This document shows, piece after piece, positions 56,464 to 64,000 of a stretch of 64,000 nucleotides of DNA. The translations under genes and the position numbers were made by a program. The stretch's first letter is position 1; the number at the start of each line of letters is the position of its first letter. Under the pieces are notes generated by a model. That model searched no databases. It saw only the letters and a list, made by a program, of their open reading frames with translations, and was not told the DNA's origin. The stretch is from an uncultured Chromatiaceae bacterium (GTDB lineage: Bacteria; Pseudomonadota; Gammaproteobacteria; Chromatiales; Chromatiaceae), in the NCBI GenBank assembly GCA_937923175.1, contig CALALB010000011.1, positions 1-64,000 on the forward strand, read 5' to 3'.

Positions 56464-57981
56464 CTAACTGAACCGCAGCTCGAGACCGACCGCGGCCAGG
56501 CGCTCGGCCTCCTCCTCGAGCTCAAGCCGGGTTAAGGGATGGGCGTCCAGCCAACCCTCGGGGAAGCGCAGGATCAGGGTCGACTGATCGACGAGTAAGT
56601 CAGGATTGGGCTTGGTATCGGCCGAGCGTCCGCGGTGCAACAAGACCGCTAGCCGTAACAGGACACAAAGCCGCCGGGCGGGTAGCTGCACAGCGCGCGG
56701 CAGGGTCGCAAACTCTTGGATTGGAAACTTGCGCCGATGTCCGAGCACCAGGGCAGCGAGCATGGCCTGTTCCTGGCGCGCGAATCCCGGCAGATCGGCG
56801 TTGCGTAGCAAATAGGCGCCATGTTTTTGATAATGGCTATGGGCCACCATCAGCCCGATCTCATGCAGACGCGCTGCCCAGGCGAGCAGTAAGGGATGCT
56901 CGCGGTCGAGCAGGGCCCAGGGTTCGCGCGCCTGCTCATAAAGACCCAGCGCCGTGGCCTCGACGCGCTGGGCCTGCTCGAGATCGACATGAAACTGACG
57001 GCCCAGGGCGCGTACCGTGCGCTCGCGCACATCGCCGTGTTGCCGTCCGACCATCTCATAGAGCACGCCCTCGCGCAGGGCATAATCCGAGACCTGGAGA
57101 TGGTCGATCCCGAGCGACTCGAACGCGGCGTTTAAGACCGCAAAGCCGCCCGCAAAAACCGGCCGCCGCTCATCGCTCAATCCCTTCAGGTTCAGGGCCG
57201 AGGCCCGGCCGGATGCAAGCAAAACGGAGCGCAGCCGCGCCAGGGATTCTGCCGAGATCCCATCCTCACACCAACCCTCAGCCTGCACCACGGTGGCGAT
57301 GGCGCGAATGGTCCCCGAGCTGCCGATCGCCTGTTCCCAACGCGCCCGCCGGAAAAGCTCGCGCACGGGCCGAATCTCCAGCGCACCTGCCAACTCGGCG
57401 CGCTGCATCGACTTGGCCGTGATCCGGCCGTCGGCAAAATAACGGCGGGTCATGCTGACACAGCCCATATATAGGCTTTCGCGCAAACGCGCCGAAAATC
57501 CCTGGCCGACGATGATTTCGGTGCTGCCGCCGCCGATATCGATCACCAAGCGCCGTTCGCTCCCTGCGGCCAGTCCATAGGCCACCCCCAGATAGATCAG
57601 CCGTGCCTCCTCCCGCCCAGCGATGACCTCGATGGGATAACCCAGGGCCGCCTCAGCGCGCTCGATAAAATCCGAGTCAGGCGCCAGCTGGCGCAGGGTA
57701 TTGGTCCCTACGACCCGCACGTCCCCGGGCGCAAATCCGCGCAGACGCTGACCAAAGCGCTCGAGACAGGCCAGGGCGCGCTCGGCAACCTCGGGGTCAA
57801 CGCGATGATCCGGGGTTAGGGCCTCGCCGAGCCGCACCATCTCCTTCAGTCGATCAGTAATCTGGAGATGGCCGTCTGAGACGCGCGCAACCACCATATG
57901 AAAACTGTTCGACCCTAGGTCAACAGCTGCAATCGTCCGGGACCACGGCACGGGAAGGGTCTGGACGTCTATTTTAGGCAT
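56464..57981 (-). CDS. ppx: exopolyphosphatase / guanosine pentaphosphate phosphohydrolase
   Basis: 505-residue Ppx/GppA family enzyme. N-terminal AAVDLGSNSFHMVVARV, the VIAGREEARLIYLGVAYGL segment, LVIDIGGGSTEIIVG (phosphate-binding) and GSSGTIRAIATV are diagnostic, with a C-terminal HD-like helical region (SHYQKHGAYLLRNADLPGF). It removes terminal phosphates from polyphosphate; GppA activity on pppGpp cannot be excluded. ppk, often adjacent, is absent. Confidence 0.93.
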   Translation of the reverse strand: MPKIDVQTLPVPWSRTIAAVDLGSNSFHMVVARVSDGHLQITDRLKEMVRLGEALTPDHRVDPEVAERALACLERFGQRLRGFAPGDVRVVGTNTLRQLAPDSDFIERAEAALGYPIEVIAGREEARLIYLGVAYGLAAGSERRLVIDIGGGSTEIIVGQGFSARLRESLYMGCVSMTRRYFADGRITAKSMQRAELAGALEIRPVRELFRRARWEQAIGSSGTIRAIATVVQAEGWCEDGISAESLARLRSVLLASGRASALNLKGLSDERRPVFAGGFAVLNAAFESLGIDHLQVSDYALREGVLYEMVGRQHGDVRERTVRALGRQFHVDLEQAQRVEATALGLYEQAREPWALLDREHPLLLAWAARLHEIGLMVAHSHYQKHGAYLLRNADLPGFARQEQAMLAALVLGHRRKFPIQEFATLPRAVQLPARRLCVLLRLAVLLHRGRSADTKPNPDLLVDQSTLILRFPEGWLDAHPLTRLELEEEAERLAAVGLELRFS

Positions 57982-58068
57982 GGTCTAGATCAGCTTGACC
58001 AGGATTGAGGGCACCGCAACCAGCTCGAGGGGGCTGAGGCCAGGGGTCTGCGATGACCAGGGCCGAAC

Positions 58069-59679
58069 TCATGAAACCTTCTGCTCTGGATCAAGCCGAC
58101 CTGCGAAATAATCCTGCAGGAAGGTCTCAAAATCGACCCGATCCTCTGCCTCGATTGCGCGTTGGCGGATGCTTGATTCAGCCGCCAGCTGCTCGAACCA
58201 GCTTTGCCGCTCAGGATCAAGCGACATACCCCGGAAGAGCCGGTCATGTTGTTCAGACCAGCGCCAGGCAAGCTCGAAAAAGCCTTCGCGGCGCGCTCGC
58301 ATCTCCTCGAGCATCCTGGCCGATGGGGTCAGATCTGGATGATCGATCTTTTCACGCTCCTGCCTCAGGACCTGTCCATAGGTTCCATCGCTTGCCCCAT
58401 CCAGAAGTTCAGCGATGCCTGTCATCTCGGATAAGATCTCATGCGCCCAGTCGCGCAACCTGATCCCCTGGCCATTACGCGCCAGGGTCAGGCCGGGCTC
58501 GCGCCCGCGATGGGCAACCAAAGTGAAATTATCATCGATATCGCGCCGCTCAGGTGTGCCGATCCTGGGGCTGTCCTCGAGCAGACAATAGAGCATCAGG
58601 GTTTCGAGCAGATACAGTTGCTCGAGACCGACCCCCAGCGGCTCGAAGGGATTGACATCGAGCGAACGCAGCTCGACATAGCGGATCCCACGCTGGCGTA
58701 GGGCATGGGTGGGTTTTTCTAGCCAGCCGGTGATCTGTTTGGGGCGCACCGTGCTGTAGTATTCATTCTCGATCTGGAGCACATTGGCATTGAGCTGCTC
58801 ATAACGCCCCCCCACCTTGATCCCGATCGCCTCGTATTGCGGACAAGGGGTCTCGATCGCCCAGGTCAGGCTGCGCACATAGGCATCCAGGCTATCGTAA
58901 TTGGCCTTCATCCCCAGACCCTCTTCCTGTTTGTTTTGATAGCCGATGTTGCCCATGCGCAAGGAGGTCGCATGGGGGGCATAGAGGGTGTGGGGATTGA
59001 AAGGGATGAGTTCAGTGGTTCGCCCTTGGACAAAGCTCGCGCAGACTGCAGGCGAGGCGCCGAAGAGATAGGGGACCAACCAGCCGACCCGCTGGAGATT
59101 GCGGATCATGGCCATTTGGGCCTCAGCGCGAAACCAGACCGCATCCCCAGGATCGCCCCGGTGTTCCTGATAAAGTTCCCAGAAGGACTCGGCGAACGAG
59201 AAATTGAAATGTACCCCCGCGATGATCTGCATCATCCGCCCATAGCGATTGGCAAGACCGCGCCGATAGACGGTCTTCATGACCCCGGCGTTAGAGGTCC
59301 CGTAATAGGCCAGCGGGATATCCGAGGCGCATTCGATGACACAGGGCATGCTCGCGCACCACAGGCGTTCGTCCCCCAGATGGCGGACGACAAATACATG
59401 CAGATCGCGTAAGAAATCCAAGGCTGCTTGGGCCTCGGTCTGGGGTGGGGTAATCAGCTCGAGGAGTGCCTCGGAGAAATCGGTGGTGATATAGGGGTGG
59501 GTCAGCGCCGAGCCGAGCGCGGCCGGATGCGGGGTTTGGGCCAGTCGACCATCCGGCGCAACGCGCAGCCCTTCCTTTTCTAGACCGATCCGATTGGCAC
59601 CCAAGGCCAGGGTCGCACCCAGCCTTTGGAGCTGGTGGATGACTCGCTCCAGATCCAAGGGGGCTGTCATCGGGGTCAA
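58069..59679 (-). CDS. gshA: glutamate-cysteine ligase GshA
   Basis: 536-residue first enzyme of glutathione synthesis, type 1 (gammaproteobacterial). GLEKEGLRVA near residue 31, THPYITTDFSEALLELITPP, GVHFNFSFAESFW and RYVELRSLDVNPFEPLG are conserved. The start at 59679 overlaps the prc stop by four bases; ATG 59670 is an alternative. Glutathione amide is a feature of Chromatiaceae sulfur metabolism, to my knowledge, but gshB is not in the window. Confidence 0.96.
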   Translation of the reverse strand: MTPMTAPLDLERVIHQLQRLGATLALGANRIGLEKEGLRVAPDGRLAQTPHPAALGSALTHPYITTDFSEALLELITPPQTEAQAALDFLRDLHVFVVRHLGDERLWCASMPCVIECASDIPLAYYGTSNAGVMKTVYRRGLANRYGRMMQIIAGVHFNFSFAESFWELYQEHRGDPGDAVWFRAEAQMAMIRNLQRVGWLVPYLFGASPAVCASFVQGRTTELIPFNPHTLYAPHATSLRMGNIGYQNKQEEGLGMKANYDSLDAYVRSLTWAIETPCPQYEAIGIKVGGRYEQLNANVLQIENEYYSTVRPKQITGWLEKPTHALRQRGIRYVELRSLDVNPFEPLGVGLEQLYLLETLMLYCLLEDSPRIGTPERRDIDDNFTLVAHRGREPGLTLARNGQGIRLRDWAHEILSEMTGIAELLDGASDGTYGQVLRQEREKIDHPDLTPSARMLEEMRARREGFFELAWRWSEQHDRLFRGMSLDPERQSWFEQLAAESSIRQRAIEAEDRVDFETFLQDYFAGRLDPEQKVS

Positions 59680-61793
59680 TCCCTCATCACGGCGCGCGTC
59701 CTGCGGGAGCTGCCGCGCTCTAATCGGATGCTGTCGGCTAGGATACGCGCTGCCTCTTCGGCCTCGATCCGCGCGATCGCCTTACGTTGGGCATCCAGCG
59801 CCTCCTCATCGACCTGATCGGCGTCCTCATCGACCGGCTTGAGCCCGCGCGCGCGGAGAAACCGCTCCTGTTCCTCCTTAAAGCGCTGGTTACGCCGCTG
59901 ATCCTCAGCCCGCCGGTCCGCCTCGCGCAATGAGATCTGCTGCTCTTCCTCGGATTCGCGCGCCAGCCGCCCCCGCTCGACCAGCATCCTAAACCCTGGA
60001 TCCTTGGCGATGCGGGCCAGCGAGCGCTGTTTGAGCGATTCCACAAGATCGCTCGGAACTGCATGCAAAGGCTCAAAGCTGGCGGGGGCGATCTGGGTCC
60101 AGGGTAAGGCATTGGGCAGGGCGCGCTCGCCATGTTTGTTGACAAACTGGGCAGTTGGAAAGCGAATGTCTGGCTCTACCCCGCGCAACTGGGTGCTGCC
60201 GCCGCTGATCCGAAAGAATTCGGCCATGGTCAGACGCAAGCGGCCCAGTTTGGCCTGTTCATTGGGCATATAGCGATTCAGCTCGATGAGGGTCTGCACC
60301 GTCCCCTTGCCGAATGTTGGTTCGCCAATGATCAGCCCGCGCCCATAGTCCTGGATGGCAGCGGCAAAGATCTCGGAGGCCGAGGCGCTCTCGCGATCGA
60401 CCAAGACTGCCAAGGGCCCATCATAGGCCACCCCTGGCTCGCGATCGGCCTCGATCTCGACCTTACCGAACGCATCCTTGACCTGGACTACTGGGCCGGT
60501 ATCGATAAAGAGACCCGTCAAGGCAGTGGCCTCGGTCAGCGAGCCGCCACCATTACCGCGCAGGTCGATCACCAGACCCTCGATTCCTCGCAAGACCAGC
60601 TCCCCGATGAGCTGGCGCACATCGCGGGTGGTGCTACGAAAATCGGCCGCACCCGTTCCCTCGGCCTCGAAATCGCGATAAAAGGCAGGAACCTCGATCA
60701 CGCCGATCTTGACACCCGGCGCCTCGGCGAGATCGCTGATGAGATAGCTCTTGGCCGCCTGATCCTCGAGCTTGATCTCATTGCGCACTAGGGTTACCTC
60801 GCGCACCGGCTTGGCCGAACCAGTCGCCTTGGGCTGGATCTGTAAACGGACCACCGAGCCCTTGGGACCGCGGATCTTATTGACTACATCCTCGAGCCGC
60901 CAGCCGACCACATCCTCCATCGGTCCATCGAGCCCTTGGGCAACCCCCAGGATACGGTCACCTGGCTGGATCTGGCCGGACTCGCGCGCCGGCCCGCCGG
61001 GGACCGTGCTCTGAACGACCGTATATTCGTTGTCCGCGCGCAAGACAGCGCCAATCCCCTCGAGCGAGAGCTTCATGCTGATGTCGAAGTCCTCAGCAGT
61101 GCTCGGCGACATATAACTGGTATGCGGCTCGATCGTCTGGGTATAGGCATTCATAAAGGTCTGGAAGACATCCTCGGACCGAAATTGGCGGATCCGCCGC
61201 GCTAAACCCTCATAACGCCTGCGCAAACGCTCACGGATCTCGGTATTAGACCGATCGGCCAGCTTGAGCGACAAAAAATCATGCTTGATCCGCTTGCGCC
61301 AGCGCTCATCGAGTTCAGCGACATCGCGCGCCCAGGGGGTTTTGTCCGATTCAAAGGTGAAGGTCTCGGCGGTATCGAACTCAAAGGGCCCATCGAGCAA
61401 CCGCAGGGCATAGGCAACCCGTTCATCGACCCGCATCCGATAGACGCGAAAGATATCAAAGGCGATATCGAGCTCGCCCCGGCGCAGTTGTTCATCAAGC
61501 TGGCGCGCGCCGGTCTGAAACCGCTCGATGTCGCGCGCTAGAAAGAAGCTCCGATTGGGATCGAGGGTTTTGAGATATTGCTCGAGTACGGCCTGAGCAA
61601 AGGCGCGATCGAGCGCAAATTTGCGGTAGTGATAACGCTCCAGCACCTTATTGATCACGATCGCCGTTTTGGTCTGGACCGGGGTTGGAAAGAGATCGGA
61701 CAGGGGTACGGGCAGGGGCGCGGCCAGGGCCAGGCCAGCGCTCAATGCCAATGCCAGGATCAAGGAGCTGAACCAAGGGGGACGCTGTCTCAT
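59676..61793 (-). CDS. prc: carboxy-terminal (tail-specific) protease Prc
   Basis: 705-residue periplasmic protease. Signal peptide about 1-24, Prc N-terminal helical domain, PDZ domain about 240-320 (LEGIGAVLRADNEYTVVQSTVPGGPA), and S41 catalytic region VDRESASASEIFAAAIQDYGRGLIIGEPTFGKGTVQ with the Ser/Lys pair. DUF3340-type C-terminal region with charged repeats (EEEQQISLREADRRAEDQRR). It degrades proteins with nonpolar C-termini and processes envelope proteins. It overlaps def and gshA by four bases each. Confidence 0.95.
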   Translation of the reverse strand: MRQRPPWFSSLILALALSAGLALAAPLPVPLSDLFPTPVQTKTAIVINKVLERYHYRKFALDRAFAQAVLEQYLKTLDPNRSFFLARDIERFQTGARQLDEQLRRGELDIAFDIFRVYRMRVDERVAYALRLLDGPFEFDTAETFTFESDKTPWARDVAELDERWRKRIKHDFLSLKLADRSNTEIRERLRRRYEGLARRIRQFRSEDVFQTFMNAYTQTIEPHTSYMSPSTAEDFDISMKLSLEGIGAVLRADNEYTVVQSTVPGGPARESGQIQPGDRILGVAQGLDGPMEDVVGWRLEDVVNKIRGPKGSVVRLQIQPKATGSAKPVREVTLVRNEIKLEDQAAKSYLISDLAEAPGVKIGVIEVPAFYRDFEAEGTGAADFRSTTRDVRQLIGELVLRGIEGLVIDLRGNGGGSLTEATALTGLFIDTGPVVQVKDAFGKVEIEADREPGVAYDGPLAVLVDRESASASEIFAAAIQDYGRGLIIGEPTFGKGTVQTLIELNRYMPNEQAKLGRLRLTMAEFFRISGGSTQLRGVEPDIRFPTAQFVNKHGERALPNALPWTQIAPASFEPLHAVPSDLVESLKQRSLARIAKDPGFRMLVERGRLARESEEEQQISLREADRRAEDQRRNQRFKEEQERFLRARGLKPVDEDADQVDEEALDAQRKAIARIEAEEAARILADSIRLERGSSRRTRAVMRD

Positions 61794-62320
61794 TGAGCCT
61801 TTACTCTTGGGAATACGGCGGGTTGATGGACCTGACGGCGATAGAGATCGGTGCGGCGACTGACCACGCGATCGACAAACAAGAGCCCATCGAGATGATC
61901 CATCTCATGTTGCACGGCCCGTGCCTCAAAGCCTTCCATCTCATAGAGATGTTCGACCCCGTCCAGATCCTGGGCACGCAACCGGATATGGGTGGCGCGG
62001 ATGACATTGCCTGTATAGTCGGGAACAGACAGGCAGCCTTCGCGGCCGATGGCAAAGCCTTCCCAATGGAGGATTTCAGGGTTGATCAGGACCAGATGGC
62101 CATGATTGGGGGTTTTGGGTCGGGTGGAGACATCGACGATGATGATCCGCCTCAACACGCCAACCTGGGGTGCGGCGATCCCAACGGCGGCGGGACCAGC
62201 TAGACGCGTCTCTTCGAGATCAGCGACGAGATCGCGCACCGCCTGATCAAAGGATTCAACAGGCGCCGAGACCTGTTTGAGGCGCGGGTCGGGGAGCTTG
62301 AGAACCTTGAGGATCGCCAT
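61790..62320 (-). CDS. def: peptide deformylase
   Basis: 176-residue metalloenzyme removing N-formyl groups. Motif 2 EGCLSVP and motif 3 QHEMDHLDG (metal ligands) are intact. Motif 1 is AVGIAAPQ rather than the usual G-[IV]-G-LAAPQ, so its first glycine is alanine. The usual def-fmt pair is absent: here def sits between gcvR and prc, with a three-base gap and a four-base overlap. It may be a second, specialised deformylase. Confidence 0.92.
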   Translation of the reverse strand: MAILKVLKLPDPRLKQVSAPVESFDQAVRDLVADLEETRLAGPAAVGIAAPQVGVLRRIIIVDVSTRPKTPNHGHLVLINPEILHWEGFAIGREGCLSVPDYTGNVIRATHIRLRAQDLDGVEHLYEMEGFEARAVQHEMDHLDGLLFVDRVVSRRTDLYRRQVHQPAVFPRVKAQ

Positions 62321-62323
62321 GCT

Positions 62324-62845
62324 TTACCCAATCAAGAGATCGACAGGGGTAACATCGATGGATATCCCGCGCGCCGCCAAGGGAGCGAGTGCCTCGATCA
62401 GCGACTCGAGGGTCTGGTCACTATAGCCCTGGATATTCATGATATACAGGGGGCGGTTGGATTCGCCGGCGACATCCGAATCGAGCTCGAGGATGTTAAA
62501 CCCCTGAGCGGCCAGGATCTCCGTCACCTCAGCGACAATCCCGGCGCGATCGGCACCGAAGACCCGTACCTGAACATTGGGGGTGAGGTGCTGATGGAGT
62601 CCGCCGGTTGAGGGATCTAAATGGATGCGTAATCCAAGCGTCTCCGCGACTGGTTTGAGCGCATCCAGGATCTCACCCGGCGAGCGGGCGCTGCTCACCA
62701 TCAACATAATGGCAAAATTGCCGCCCAGGCGGGTCATCGAGGCCTCGCCTAGATTGCAGCCGAACTCATAAAGCACCCGGGTCACGCGCGCTACGATACC
62801 GGGCCGATCGGCACCGACCAGGGTTAATAGATTCCACTCAGACAT
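62324..62845 (-). CDS. gcvR: glycine cleavage system transcriptional regulator GcvR (ACT domains)
   Basis: 173 residues in two ACT domains: LVGADRPGIVARVTRVLYEFG and VFGADRAGIVAEVTEILAAQG. Matches GcvR, which senses glycine and controls the gcv operon. It overlaps pgeF by eight bases. gcvTHP and gcvA are not in the window. Confidence 0.88.
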   Translation of the reverse strand: MSEWNLLTLVGADRPGIVARVTRVLYEFGCNLGEASMTRLGGNFAIMLMVSSARSPGEILDALKPVAETLGLRIHLDPSTGGLHQHLTPNVQVRVFGADRAGIVAEVTEILAAQGFNILELDSDVAGESNRPLYIMNIQGYSDQTLESLIEALAPLAARGISIDVTPVDLLIG

Positions 62846-63596
62846 GCTCTTTCAATTCCCCCGAATCAGCCGGCATAAGCCAGATTAGGCTTGCTTGGCG
62901 CCCAGTCAGGCCATCGCGCCGGTAAGAAAAGAACCGTTTGGGTTGAGAAAAGGTGCATTCGCCACCGCCATATACCCGAGTGACCCCTAAGCGGGCCAGG
63001 CGCAGCCGCGCCAATTCAAATAGATCGGCATACCAACCGCTGGCAGCAGGCCGAAAGGCAGCGCTGGCAGCGGGATCCTCAGCGAGGAATCGCGCCCGTA
63101 CCTCCTCGCCCACCGCGAAGGCATCGGGTCCAATCGCCGGGCCCAACCACACCAGGATCCGCTCGGGTACCACCGCTAAGGCTGCTACCGTTTGCTCGAT
63201 GATCCCAGCGGCCAGACCGCGCCAGCCGGCATGGGCGGCAGCCACGCACCTGCCCTGATCATCGCACATCAACACCGGCAGACAATCGGCAGTCATGACG
63301 GCGCAGACCTGCCCAGGCTCGCAGGCAAGTGCAGCATCGGCCACTGGACAACCCCTAGCGGGCCAATCGAGGATCACCTGGCAGCCGTGCACCTGCTCCA
63401 ACCAAAGGGGTTCGGCTGGCAGGCCGAGACGCTCATACAGAAGCGCCCGGTTGTGCGCAACCCGTTTTGGGTCATCGCCCACCCGGTCGCTGAGATTCAG
63501 GCTAGCAAACGGCCCCGTGCTCGTCCCCCCGCCGCGGGTCGTCGAGCAGGCCCGCACCCAGGGTGGCGCTGGCCAGTCAGGGGTCAGCCATTCCAC
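62838..63596 (-). CDS. pgeF: purine nucleoside phosphorylase / laccase-domain protein PgeF (YfiH)
   Basis: 252 residues from GTG 63596. The family acts on purine nucleosides or on mispaired peptidoglycan precursors. Motifs are WLEQVHGCQV, the MTADCLPVLMCDDQGRCVAAAHAGWRGLAAGI copper/zinc site, and SYRRDGLTGRQASLIWL at the C-terminus. The frame remains open far upstream inside rluD; the GTG start overlaps the rluD stop by 20 bases and agrees with the family N-terminus. rluD-pgeF is the standard pair. Confidence 0.92.
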   Translation of the reverse strand: MEWLTPDWPAPPWVRACSTTRGGGTSTGPFASLNLSDRVGDDPKRVAHNRALLYERLGLPAEPLWLEQVHGCQVILDWPARGCPVADAALACEPGQVCAVMTADCLPVLMCDDQGRCVAAAHAGWRGLAAGIIEQTVAALAVVPERILVWLGPAIGPDAFAVGEEVRARFLAEDPAASAAFRPAASGWYADLFELARLRLARLGVTRVYGGGECTFSQPKRFFSYRRDGLTGRQASLIWLMPADSGELKEHV

Positions 63597-64000
63597 GAGC
63601 CGTCTCCCGCCGCAATAGATCCAAAAGCGCCGCCAGATCAGCGGCCAAGGGCACCTCCCATTGCATCTCGATACCGCGCTGCGGATGCACCAGCCCCAGG
63701 CGGATGGCATGCAAGGCCTGACGCGGAAAGTGCTGGAGCGCCCTGACCAATTCAGACGAGGCACCGCGCGGCGGAGAGGGTCTCGCCCCATAGCTCTGAT
63801 CGCCGACCAGCGGGCGCCGGATATGGGCCAGATGGACGCGGATCTGATGGGTCCGACCAGTCTCAAGCTGTACCGCCAAGAGTGTATGCCCAGGCAGGGA
63901 TTCAAGCACCCGATAATGGGTGATGGCCGGTCGGCCATGAGGGACAACGGCCATCCGGGTACGCTGGGTGGGATGGCGGCCGATCGGTGCATCGATCCGC
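63577..64000 (-). CDS. rluD: 23S rRNA pseudouridine synthase RluD (3' part only)
   Basis: C-terminal 140 codons; the 5' part is beyond the window. Visible: IDAPIGRHPTQRTRMAVV, ITHYRVLE and LETGRTHQIRVHLAHIRRPLVGDQSYG, typical of the RluA/RluD family. The catalytic HRLD motif lies outside the window. The RluD assignment follows from the neighbour pgeF. First gene of a tight leftward run that ends with gshA. Confidence 0.9.
   Translation of the reverse strand, partial: RIDAPIGRHPTQRTRMAVVPHGRPAITHYRVLESLPGHTLLAVQLETGRTHQIRVHLAHIRRPLVGDQSYGARPSPPRGASSELVRALQHFPRQALHAIRLGLVHPQRGIEMQWEVPLAADLAALLDLLRRETARGMADP

Noticed and set aside
60132-60791. Plus-strand frame of 219 codons
   Set aside because: Antisense to prc, with the S41 catalytic region on the opposite strand; no family match.

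Overview
This window is about 60% G+C chromosomal DNA from a gammaproteobacterium, most likely a purple sulfur bacterium of the Chromatiaceae. The best marker is a flavocytochrome c sulfide dehydrogenase pair (fccA-fccB, 20875-22786). Its flavin-binding and redox cysteines fall at the spacing I recall for the Allochromatium vinosum enzyme. A bacteriophytochrome photosensory module, late cobalamin genes, V/A-type ATPase subunits and a NapC/NirT-type tetraheme cytochrome fit that setting. The assignment rests on gene content read by eye, not on a database search.

Layout. 1-3600: ftsH (5' part), nagZ, hpt, ubiA and tRNA-Leu(UAA). 3800-6570: a compact operon of crcB, a DUF190 (PII-like) gene, a Kef-type antiporter, uspA and a zinc-ribbon/HEAT protein. 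7065-11610: an MFS transporter, the cvpA/dedD pair, tRNA-Thr(CGU) and trkH. 12239-18751: mutS, a decayed IS256-type element with recognisable ends, a dynamin-like GTPase and nadA. 19220-23664: tetraheme cytochrome, exported ankyrin protein, fccA, fccB and an exported Pcm. 23813-26333 (leftward): mpl-ubiX and an unknown membrane protein. 26504-31677: a Pro/Ala-rich lipoprotein, cobD, cobM, acylphosphatase, wrbA and hda. 31678-36355: a CDP-alcohol phosphatidyltransferase, purM-purN, a DUF1566 protein, an unknown and nudF. 37235-45076: putP, phoB-phoR, then leftward ihfB, rpsA, cmk and aroA. 45202-50105: yhbY, V-ATPase B, a YkgJ-type protein and V-ATPase D, facing a glutamine amidotransferase and an output-less phytochrome. 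50291-56255: aceE-aceF-lpd. 56464-64000 (leftward): ppx, then the packed run rluD-pgeF-gcvR-def-prc-gshA.

How the genes work together. The 19-23 kb block is periplasmic electron transfer: FccAB oxidises sulfide, and a membrane-anchored tetraheme cytochrome and an exported ankyrin protein are encoded just upstream. aceE-aceF-lpd encode a complete pyruvate dehydrogenase complex. aroA, cmk, rpsA and ihfB form a familiar gammaproteobacterial block. Most other genes are housekeeping. The least explained parts are the crcB/DUF190/antiporter operon, the V-ATPase B-YkgJ-D fragment without its catalytic A subunit, the stand-alone PAS-GAF-PHY photoreceptor beside an amidotransferase, and the ankyrin gene in the sulfide-oxidation block. 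No CRISPR array, prophage, integrase or complete insertion sequence was seen.
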